Positions 1 to 5,815 of a stretch of DNA of 9,058 nt are shown one piece after another. Within the stretch, counting starts at the first letter, position 1; every line of letters begins with the position of its first letter. A model generated the notes under the pieces. The model was not told the origin of the DNA, ran no database searches, and worked only from the letters and a program-made list of their open reading frames with translations. The translations under genes were made by a program, and so were the position numbers. This DNA comes from an uncultured beta proteobacterium (GTDB lineage: Bacteria > Pseudomonadota > Gammaproteobacteria > Burkholderiales > Burkholderiaceae_C), in assembly GCA_903870955.1 (NCBI GenBank), contig CAIQEX010000313.1, positions 1-9,058 of the forward strand, in the 5' to 3' direction.

Positions 1-555
1 GACCAGTTGCAGGGCTACGAGTTCGACAAGATATTCCCGGGCTGCCGCATCATCGACATCCACGAGTACCTGCTAGAGAAGGGCATTACTCTGGTGCCAG
101 AAGGCGGCGCTGGCGCGGGCTATTTGTTCCACGACCCCTGCCACAGCCCGATGAAGTTGCAGGACCCGATGAAGACCGTCAAGGCGCTGGTGGGCGATGC
201 GGTTTTGAAGAGTGAGCGTTGCTGCGGCGAGTCTGGCACGCTGGGCGTGAACCGTCCCGACATCTCGACGCAAATCCGCTTTCGCAAGGAAGAGGAGTTG
301 CGTAAGGGTGAAGCGGATCTGCGCGCGTTGACCGCGGTGGAGGGTGCTCCGCCGTCCAAGGGCAATTTGAAAATTCTCACCAGTTGCCCCAGTTGCCTGC
401 AAGGCCTGACGCGTTACGGCAACGACCTGAACAATGGCTTGCTGGAAGCCGACTATGTGGTGGTCGAAATGGCCAATATGATATTGGGCAAGGAATGGTT
501 ACCCGAATACGTGCAAAAAGCGAATGCGGGAGGCATTGAGCGGGTGCTGGTGTAA
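1..555 (+). CDS. FAD/Fe-S oxidoreductase, C-terminal CCG domain (partial, 5' end outside window)
   Basis: The reading frame is open from base 1, so only the last 184 residues are seen. They form a cysteine-rich CCG domain as in the GlpC/heterodisulfide-reductase/glycolate-oxidase iron-sulfur subunits. In window numbering there is FHDPCHSP (Cys47), then ERCCGESG (Cys74-Cys75-Gly76), then SCPSC (Cys129 and Cys132), a typical set of Fe-S ligands. In betaproteobacteria this kind of tail ends very large FAD-binding, D-lactate-dehydrogenase-like oxidoreductases (DUF3683-type annotation). That larger identity is inferred, because the FAD domain lies upstream. It would be a cytoplasmic or membrane-associated 2-hydroxyacid-type dehydrogenase. 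An internal TTG at base 7 is not a credible start, since the domain is already under way. The next gene begins 12 bases after the stop, so the two may be cotranscribed although their functions look unrelated. Confidence 0.85.
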   Translation, partial: DQLQGYEFDKIFPGCRIIDIHEYLLEKGITLVPEGGAGAGYLFHDPCHSPMKLQDPMKTVKALVGDAVLKSERCCGESGTLGVNRPDISTQIRFRKEEELRKGEADLRALTAVEGAPPSKGNLKILTSCPSCLQGLTRYGNDLNNGLLEADYVVVEMANMILGKEWLPEYVQKANAGGIERVLV

Positions 556-556
556 C

Positions 557-564
557 GGAGGTGA
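557..564 (+). promoter_or_regulatory. Strong ribosome binding site for the glycosyltransferase gene
   Basis: GGAGGTGA lies directly after the oxidoreductase stop codon. The GGAGG core is six bases before the ATG at 568. It fixes that start and supports translation from a transcript shared with the upstream gene. Confidence 0.8.
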
Positions 565-567
565 TGC

Positions 568-1773
568 ATGGCCCGAATCTTGTTTGTCTGGGAGCAAGGG
601 GGCAATATTGGACACCTCAATAACCTGCGTCTGCCAATAGAAATTGCCATCAAAAATGGGCACCAGGTCATCCTGGCGGCCCGTGAACTGCACGCGTTGA
701 AGTCCATCATTGGGGACTTGCCAATTACCTGCATGCAGGCGCCCTTCAAGCAAAACACGGTCACCTTGGGGCAAGAGGCATTTCTGAGCTTTACCCATTT
801 ATTGAGCCGACAGTGCTTTTCCAATACCGACGAATTGCAGGTTTATCTCAATGCCTGGTGTGCCCTGTATTACCTGGTAAAGCCCGATCTGGTGGTGTTT
901 GAACACAGTCCCACGGCCTTGATCGCGGCGCACGACTACCCGTTTAAAAAGATGCTGGTGGGAAACGGCTTTTCCATTCCACCACAAGGCCAAGATCCCG
1001 ATGCGCCATTCATGCCTTTTCCGACGACGCAGTTGACCCCTGCCGTTCTGGAGTCTTTACACAGTGACGACAAAGCGCTGTTAAGGATTATTAACACTGC
1101 GCAGACGCTGATTGGTGCCAAACCCATGGACAGTTTGTACCGGATTTACGGACAGGCCCATGCCCGTCTGCTCACCACATGGCCGCAACTGGATCACTTT
1201 GGCGAGCGCACGGGACAGGTCTACGTGGGTGTCCAACCGCCGCCAAACCTTACCGCACCCGAGTGGCCTTCAGGCGCTGGCCCAAAAGTCTTTGGTTACC
1301 TTAACGCAATGCCCTCATTGGAGCTTTTACTGCAGGGCTTGGTCAGCGCCCAAGTTTGTGCCCTGCTGCTGGTGCGAAACCTGCCACTGCACCTGCGAGA
1401 GCGCTACAGTTCCGAGCGCATCCGGTTCATCGACCGTGCAGTCAACCTCGAAGACGTGGCGCGCCAGGTGTCATGGGTGGTCAGTAACTGCAACCACAAC
1501 ACGGTCGCATACTTTGCGCAGCGGGGCGTGCCGCAGTTGCTCATTCCAACCTACCAGGAGCATCTGTTTCTGGCGCTGCGGTTGGTGCAGAGGGGAGCAG
1601 CAGCCATGGCCTATCAGGACCAGCCGGCCTACACCGCGGCCATCAATGCCATGCAGACCCATGCGCCACTGCACGAGCAGGCTAAATTGCTCGCGGCACA
1701 GATGACACCCTACCAAAAGATGGATGTTGAAAAACATGTTCGCAAGGTCTTTGCGAAATTGCTCCCAACCTGA
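568..1773 (+). CDS. YjiC/MGT-like glycosyltransferase (GT1 superfamily, GT-B fold)
   Basis: This 401-residue cytoplasmic protein has the two-domain layout of UDP-glycosyltransferases of the GT1/YjiC group. The N-terminus has a beta strand ILFVWEQ followed by GGNIGHLN (residues 11-18), matching the glycine-rich loop and GH found at the start of these enzymes. The C-terminal half has WVVSNCNHNTVAYFAQRGVPQLLIP (303-327, W303 to P327 in outline), which aligns with the donor-binding region. The usual HGG is SNCN here, while the following H-N-T and the GVP..IP loop are kept. No signal peptide or membrane segment is seen. The start is fixed by the strong GGAGGTGA site. It abuts the sulfotransferase gene stop to stop. 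The acceptor is unknown; a role with the neighbouring sulfation/glycosylation genes is only inferred, because it is read from the opposite strand. Loss of the HGG histidine could mean an altered donor. Confidence 0.75.
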   Translation: MARILFVWEQGGNIGHLNNLRLPIEIAIKNGHQVILAARELHALKSIIGDLPITCMQAPFKQNTVTLGQEAFLSFTHLLSRQCFSNTDELQVYLNAWCALYYLVKPDLVVFEHSPTALIAAHDYPFKKMLVGNGFSIPPQGQDPDAPFMPFPTTQLTPAVLESLHSDDKALLRIINTAQTLIGAKPMDSLYRIYGQAHARLLTTWPQLDHFGERTGQVYVGVQPPPNLTAPEWPSGAGPKVFGYLNAMPSLELLLQGLVSAQVCALLLVRNLPLHLRERYSSERIRFIDRAVNLEDVARQVSWVVSNCNHNTVAYFAQRGVPQLLIPTYQEHLFLALRLVQRGAAAMAYQDQPAYTAAINAMQTHAPLHEQAKLLAAQMTPYQKMDVEKHVRKVFAKLLPT

Positions 1774-2595
1774 CTATTTCGCTGTTGGGTAAAACCAGTC
1801 GTAGTACCAGGCACAGGCTTTACGGATCAAGTCCTCGACCCGTTGCGGATTCTCGTGGCGACGTGGTGGCGTGATGCTGCTATGGAGTGTGTGCAGGTAC
1901 TTGTGACGAAAGTGGCTGTCGCTCTCATGCGGGCGCACCGTGAGTTGATTGGGATTGAGCTTGTAGTCCTTCATACCAAGCCACTGGTAAATGTGAGACA
2001 TGGTTTCGACTGGCTGAGCTAACAGGTTTTCAAAGCGCACAAAATAAATACGATCTTTGACCTGCTGCGGCAAGTCCTGCACCGACTGAATCGAAGACAG
2101 CGGTGCGCCGATTGCTTTATCTTTTGCAAACAACTGGTCAGCGCGCCCGAGGCGATCAAAATCTGCCAAATGGTCAATGAAGTCCAGCAGTATGGTCTTT
2201 TGGTGTTGGGCTTCTATCGAGCCGTATATCTGGCCGAGATCGCGAATGGACACCAGGAGTTTTGCATTGGGTTGTAGTCGCAGCAAAAACTCGATGCAAT
2301 GCAGCCAAGCACGATTCTTATCCACAATGACCGGCTTGTTGGTGCCCGCATACCAACCATTCAGAAATCCCTGCAAGGCGGTGTGCAGATGACCGTATGT
2401 CGTATCAAACTGGACGTCCAGTTGCGACAGCATGAAAGAGTCGTCGCTGATGCTACGCCGCGTTGCCAATAGCGCATTGCAAAGCGGAGAGCTATGGCCT
2501 TCACAATGAATGTCCGGGTGTTCAGCCAGCAATTGACACAACAAAGTGGAGCCCGCCCGGGGCAGACCACAGACGCCGACAAACTGAGCGGACAT
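1774..2595 (-). CDS. PAPS-dependent sulfotransferase
   Basis: The 273-residue protein begins MSAQFVGVCG. Residues 10-19, GLPRAGSTLL, are the 5'-phosphosulfate (PSB) loop of the sulfotransferase fold. VSIRDLGQIYGS (115-126) is the region with the conserved Arg and Ser that bind the 3'-phosphate of PAPS. VRFENLL (187-193) and the following helix are typical of the Sulfotransfer_3/TPST-like families. It should transfer sulfate from PAPS to a hydroxyl of a sugar, protein or small molecule; the acceptor cannot be read from sequence. The frame extends upstream to 2733, but that would overlap the preceding gene. The ATG at 2595 is preferred because AAGGAA sits seven bases ahead of it and the PAPS loop follows at the usual distance. 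No signal or membrane segment is seen, so it is probably cytoplasmic. It is the last gene of the minus-strand set that starts with cysC, which supplies its cosubstrate. Confidence 0.85.
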   Translation of the reverse strand: MSAQFVGVCGLPRAGSTLLCQLLAEHPDIHCEGHSSPLCNALLATRRSISDDSFMLSQLDVQFDTTYGHLHTALQGFLNGWYAGTNKPVIVDKNRAWLHCIEFLLRLQPNAKLLVSIRDLGQIYGSIEAQHQKTILLDFIDHLADFDRLGRADQLFAKDKAIGAPLSSIQSVQDLPQQVKDRIYFVRFENLLAQPVETMSHIYQWLGMKDYKLNPNQLTVRPHESDSHFRHKYLHTLHSSITPPRRHENPQRVEDLIRKACAWYYDWFYPTAK

Positions 2596-2635
2596 GGGAT
2601 GTTTCCTTGTGAATTGGGTTGTGAAAGGCGCGAAA

Positions 2636-3373
2636 TCAGTAGCCGGTAATGCCTTGTGGCATGGCGCGCAACATTTTGAAACGACGGAATCCCAGGTCCA
2701 AAAAGGGCATGAGGTCGAAATCGACCATGCCAAGAACCTCGCGTTCCTTGACGGTCTTCGAACATTTGAATTGGGCTCCCGGAACTTGCTTGTTGATTAT
2801 GGAAATGGACCCATAGCAAATCTTTGACGGGCAATTGAGGGCGCAGCCAGCGTTGCCAAATAGGGTGATGCGGCTCTTGTCTTGAATGCCTGCCAGGAAT
2901 TCCAGATTTTGGTTTAACGACATCGGCAACACGACGGTGTCGTACAGAGCCATGGCTTCGTCAATGCGTGCGTAGGAGTCAATGGCCTTTATGACGCTGG
3001 ATTCCAACTTGTAATGCGGATAGTCCCGGCGGATCCAGTGTGCCAATTTGTCGTTGGTGACAATGGCCGAGTTGCCTTCGCGGTGATGCTTCTCAAAGAA
3101 GGCAGAATAGTCCCGGTATTCTTTCTCGGTAACTACATGGTTGGTCAGCGGAAGGCGCAAGCCGATCCCCATGGCTGAGAGTTCAAACAGGTCATTGTTA
3201 CTGAGCTGTGGACCTTCGTAGATCCTTCCCCCGTAGAGTGTGCAGGGCTCGACAAAGCCGAACAGGCTGTCAATTTGCCGCAAAGGAATATTCGCAAAAT
3301 GGGTTTTCAAAAAAGGAATAACCGGTTCGCTGGCCTTCTTGCCGCGGGCTGAGATAGTGAATCGGACGTCCAT
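2636..3373 (-). CDS. U32-peptidase-like TIM-barrel protein with four-cysteine cluster
   Basis: This 245-residue protein is not recognised with certainty. Its pattern suggests a short member of the U32 peptidase/UbiU-UbiV-like group: a strand DTVVLPMSLNQNLEFL (145-160), then ITLFGNAGCALNCPSKIC (169-186), then LDLGFRRFKMLR (225-236), resembling the late barrel strand 'GI..FKI.GR' of that group. Cys177, Cys181, Cys186 and Cys204 lie close together and could bind a 4Fe-4S cluster, as in UbiU/UbiV (known for those proteins, inferred here). Cys44 is separate. No signal peptide or membrane helix is seen. The start ATG at 3373 has AGGGAG ten bases upstream. The gene begins 25 bases after the TPR-glycosyltransferase stop and ends 40 bases before the sulfotransferase start, so it is probably in the same operon. 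Its function in a sulfation/glycosylation setting is unknown; it could be an oxygen-sensitive hydroxylase-like modifier or a cofactor-dependent enzyme. Confidence 0.6.
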   Translation of the reverse strand: MDVRFTISARGKKASEPVIPFLKTHFANIPLRQIDSLFGFVEPCTLYGGRIYEGPQLSNNDLFELSAMGIGLRLPLTNHVVTEKEYRDYSAFFEKHHREGNSAIVTNDKLAHWIRRDYPHYKLESSVIKAIDSYARIDEAMALYDTVVLPMSLNQNLEFLAGIQDKSRITLFGNAGCALNCPSKICYGSISIINKQVPGAQFKCSKTVKEREVLGMVDFDLMPFLDLGFRRFKMLRAMPQGITGY

Positions 3374-3398
3374 GCTCTTGCTGCTCCCTGTACTTCAT

Positions 3399-5105
3399 TC
3401 AAGCTGCGAGCCAATCGTCGAGCGCCGTACCAACCCGCAAAACAAGATTCTCCCAACTACTGTGCTCGTGTCGTTGAAATAGCCGCACAGAAGGATACCA
3501 GCGGCTGTTCATTTGACCATCGCCGCCCTGCATAGTGATGGCCCAGCGCCAGTCGGGCCAAGGCAAGAGCAGAAGCCAGGTTTTCTTTCCCATTGCGCCA
3601 GCCAGGTGAGCTACGGCGCTGTCGATCGTGATCACCAGGTCCAGGTTTGCAATGGCCGCTGCGGTCTCGGCAAAATCAGCAAGGTAGGGCGCCAAGTCAT
3701 GTAACTTTGTGTCGTTTTGGGCGCCGTGGCCGGGAGGCGCATCCACCTGCAGTGAATACCAATCCACGGTGCGGCGCTCCAATAGTGTGGCTAATGCGGA
3801 AAACGGCACACTGCGCCGAGTGTCGGGCCGACCACGACCTGCCCACACAATGCCGACGCGCGGGAGGTTATCCCGGCCCAGGCGTTGAGCCCATTGCAAT
3901 ACCAAGTCGGGCTCGGCCTTCAAATAGGCGTTGGCCACCGGCAGGTCTTGTGCCTGGAGATTCAGGTTGAGGGGCAGGCTGAGCAGGGCTACGGCGAAGT
4001 CTAAAATGCCCAAGTCTGGCAGTTCGGTAGCTGCCGCGATGACGCTGACTCCTGGTAGGTTGTGAGCCAATAGCATGTGCAAACTGGGGTCCACCTCAAA
4101 AGTGACCTGCGCCCCCTGTTCCAGCAACTGGCTTAGCAACGGCGTGAACTGGAGCGTGTCGCCAAAACCCTGTTCCGCCCAGACCAAAATCCGCTTGCCC
4201 GCTAACGGTTCACCTTGCCACTTTGGCAAGCCGCGATTGCGCCATACACCGGGGAACCCGGGCCATGCCCAACGCCATTCGTACTCCCGCCAGCCTTGGT
4301 CATACCGGCCTAAAGTCAGCAGTGCCAATGCCAGGTTCCAATGGGCCAGCGCGAACCCGGAAGTCATCGCGACTGACTTTTGATGGCACAACACGGCCTC
4401 TTCATGCAGTCCGAGTTCACCCATGACCTTGCCCAAAGTGGTGAGTGCGTCGCCCATCATTGCAATCCGTCCGCTGGGCCGGCCGGCCGGCAGGGGTGTG
4501 GTGAGTGGCACATCCAATATGACTTCCAGGCGAGAAGCCATACCGTGGGCAAATTGCCTTAGCGACGGGTCAATGCGGGCAAACAACTGGATGGCGCGAA
4601 ATAGTTGTTGCACCGCTTCGGGTAGGCGTTGCACCTGTGCCAGGCAGGTACCCAAATTGACGTATGCACCGTAGTTCAACGGATCCTGAGAAAGGATGTT
4701 TCGGTATGAAATTTCAGCGTCGGCATAGTTTTTTGCCAACTGCAGCATGCGACCTTGCTCAAGCAACACGTTCAACGCCGCCTGCCCTTGTCCCGTACGC
4801 TCCAGCGCATTCGCCAAGCGGTCATACGTGGCTGGCAATGTTGGGTTCAGTCGAAGGGCATGCTGGAACAATTCGACCGCAATACCTGCTTCTGAGCGCT
4901 CCAGTGCAAGACTGGCCAGTTGATGCAAACAGGCGGCGGTCAGTCGGGGCCGATCGGATAGCTCCTTGTAAATTGCCCGCGCCTCCTCCAACTCGCCACG
5001 GGCGTGCAAATTCAGGGCTTGCGCAAAGCGCGGGAAATGCGCTGCCAGGTCGGCGAAAGGGCCGAACTCTTGAGGTGCCGGCGGATGTGCTTCTAAGCTT
5101 TGCAT
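3399..5105 (-). CDS. TPR protein with C-terminal GT9-like glycosyltransferase domain
   Basis: The 568-residue protein has two parts. Residues about 25-270 contain TPR helices, for example ARGELEEARAIYKEL (35-49), AVELFQHALRLNPTLPATYDRLA (76-98 in outline), YADAEISYRNILSQDPLNYGAYVNLG (127-152 in outline) and HWNLALALLTLGRYDQGW (255-272). Residues about 300-568 are a GT-B-like domain: KRILVWAEQGFGDTLQF (304-320), PRVGIVWAGRG (415-425), and DLVITIDSAVAHLAGAMG (489-506) followed by PWPDWRW (515-521), the pattern of TPR-linked heptosyltransferase/GT9-like enzymes common in proteobacteria. It probably transfers sugar to protein or glycan in the cytoplasm, with the TPRs binding the acceptor. The frame is open to a GTG at 5150, but the ATG at 5105 is chosen for the smaller, 13-base overlap with cysC; its Shine-Dalgarno site is weak, which suggests translational coupling. 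Its place beside a giant secreted adhesin recalls HMW1C-type modification, though the catalytic family looks different. Confidence 0.85.
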   Translation of the reverse strand: MQSLEAHPPAPQEFGPFADLAAHFPRFAQALNLHARGELEEARAIYKELSDRPRLTAACLHQLASLALERSEAGIAVELFQHALRLNPTLPATYDRLANALERTGQGQAALNVLLEQGRMLQLAKNYADAEISYRNILSQDPLNYGAYVNLGTCLAQVQRLPEAVQQLFRAIQLFARIDPSLRQFAHGMASRLEVILDVPLTTPLPAGRPSGRIAMMGDALTTLGKVMGELGLHEEAVLCHQKSVAMTSGFALAHWNLALALLTLGRYDQGWREYEWRWAWPGFPGVWRNRGLPKWQGEPLAGKRILVWAEQGFGDTLQFTPLLSQLLEQGAQVTFEVDPSLHMLLAHNLPGVSVIAAATELPDLGILDFAVALLSLPLNLNLQAQDLPVANAYLKAEPDLVLQWAQRLGRDNLPRVGIVWAGRGRPDTRRSVPFSALATLLERRTVDWYSLQVDAPPGHGAQNDTKLHDLAPYLADFAETAAAIANLDLVITIDSAVAHLAGAMGKKTWLLLLPWPDWRWAITMQGGDGQMNSRWYPSVRLFQRHEHSSWENLVLRVGTALDDWLAA

Positions 5106-5653
5106 GGGGCACGTCCCGGTGCAAGCAGACCGAGTATTTGTTCCACGCACTGCGCGGGCGAATATCGGGCGGTATCCAAAGTGAGCTGCGGCGATAGGGG
5201 CGCTTCATAGGGCGCATCGATGCCGGTAAAGTGCGGTAAATTTCCGGCCCTTGCACGTACGTACAGGCCCTTTGGGTCGCGCGATTCACAAACGGCCAGT
5301 GAGGTACTGAGGTAAATTTCCAACATTGAGGGGTCACCAATAAGCGTGCGGGCGTTGGCCCGATCAGCGCCTGAAGGCGATATAAGCGCCACGATTGCGT
5401 ACAGACCCGAACGATTCAACAGGGCGGCCACCTCTGCAGTGCGGCGAATGTTTTCGCTGCGATCTTTGTCCGAAAACCCCAAGTCCCGGCATAGGCCCTG
5501 GCGCATTTCGTCACCGTCAAGGATCACGCAAGAGTGCCCACGGTTCGCGAGTTCTTGTTTGAGCAGTCGTGCCAACGTGGATTTTCCGGCACCGGATAGC
5601 CCTGTGAGCCAAAAAGTGCAGGGCGGTTGGGTGCCAAATCCCGAAGCATTCAT
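5093..5653 (-). CDS. cysC: Adenylylsulfate (APS) kinase
   Basis: The 186-residue protein is a full-length stand-alone APS kinase, phosphorylating adenylylsulfate to PAPS with ATP in the cytoplasm. Seen in order: the P-loop GLSGAGKS near residues 18-25, the DGDEMR substrate region, GFSDKDRSENIRR, ISPSGADRANAR, and the family signature RDPKGLYVRARAG followed by FTGIDAPYEAP. The tyrosine or phenylalanine often found after ISP is a serine here; the other signature residues are intact. The frame remains open upstream to 5806, but that stretch is AT-rich and unlike the family, so the ATG at 5653 is preferred even though no clear ribosome binding site precedes it. It is the first gene of the minus-strand set and overlaps the TPR-glycosyltransferase start by 13 bases. 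With a sulfotransferase three genes on, its likely job is to make PAPS for sulfation rather than for cysteine synthesis (inference). Confidence 0.93.
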   Translation of the reverse strand: MNASGFGTQPPCTFWLTGLSGAGKSTLARLLKQELANRGHSCVILDGDEMRQGLCRDLGFSDKDRSENIRRTAEVAALLNRSGLYAIVALISPSGADRANARTLIGDPSMLEIYLSTSLAVCESRDPKGLYVRARAGNLPHFTGIDAPYEAPLSPQLTLDTARYSPAQCVEQILGLLAPGRAPCKA

Positions 5654-5659
5654 AGTTTG

Positions 5660-5674
5660 ATTTTTGTCAAAAAT
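5660..5674. promoter_or_regulatory. Perfect 15-bp palindrome upstream of cysC (operator-like)
   Basis: ATTTTTGTCAAAAAT has 7-bp inverted arms around a single central base. It lies 7 to 21 bases before the cysC ATG, covering the place where a ribosome binding site would be. It resembles a transcription-factor site more than a terminator, as the arms are nearly all A/T. No regulator can be named. Confidence 0.35.
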
Positions 5675-5724
5675 GCTAAAGATCCGACAATATCGATCAT
5701 GATTTGAAAAATAGCTTAATTTAT

Positions 5725-5754
5725 TTGAAGATGCTAGCATGTAGCCCATATAAA
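5725..5754 (+). promoter_or_regulatory. Candidate sigma-70 promoter for the adhesin gene
   Basis: TTGAAG (5725-5730) and TATAAA (5749-5754) are separated by 18 bases and fit the -35 and -10 consensus fairly well. Transcription would start near 5761, giving a leader of about 55 bases. A 10-bp palindrome, ATGCTAGCAT (5731-5740), fills the first part of the spacer and could be an operator. Prediction by eye only. Confidence 0.4.
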
Positions 5755-5767
5755 TTCTCGGCCTTTC

Positions 5768-5788
5768 ATTGGGACAAACCAGCCCAAT
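5768..5788 (+). promoter_or_regulatory. Possible leader hairpin of the adhesin mRNA
   Basis: ATTGGG (5768-5773) and CCCAAT (5783-5788) form a 6-bp stem with a 9-base loop. It would lie in the untranslated leader just upstream of the GGGAG ribosome binding site (5807-5811). It has no U-tract, so it is not a terminator; an RNA-stability or translation role is speculative. Confidence 0.25.
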
Positions 5789-5815
5789 AATGCCGTTGAC
5801 TTGCATGGGAGAGCC

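Larger units (their letters stand above)
5654..5815. promoter_or_regulatory. Divergent intergenic regulatory region between cysC and the adhesin gene
   Basis: These 162 bases separate two genes read outward and are clearly richer in A and T than the flanking coding sequence. The region holds a candidate sigma-70 promoter toward the adhesin, two perfect palindromes and a leader hairpin, each listed separately. No convincing -35/-10 pair was found toward cysC, although AT-rich -10-like tracts are present on that strand. Confidence 0.6.

Noticed and set aside
1764..1789. CCCAAC/GTTGGG as a bidirectional terminator
   Set aside because: The stem is only 6 bp with a 14-base loop and no T-tract on either strand, too weak to annotate as a terminator.
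2596..2733. Longer N-terminus for the sulfotransferase
   Set aside because: It would overlap the preceding gene by about 98 bases, adds residues unlike the family, and the internal ATG at 2595 has a good ribosome binding site.
4664..5197. A 177-codon open frame on the plus strand opposite the TPR-glycosyltransferase and cysC
   Set aside because: It is antisense to two genes with clear domains and its protein shows no recognisable motif.
5663..5668. A TTGACA -35-like box on the minus strand before cysC
   Set aside because: It lies about ten bases before the ATG, no -10 follows at the right distance, and transcription would begin inside cysC; it is part of the palindrome.
5654..5806. Longer N-terminus for CysC across the intergenic region
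   Set aside because: The added stretch is AT-rich, does not resemble APS kinases and would fill the whole divergent promoter region.
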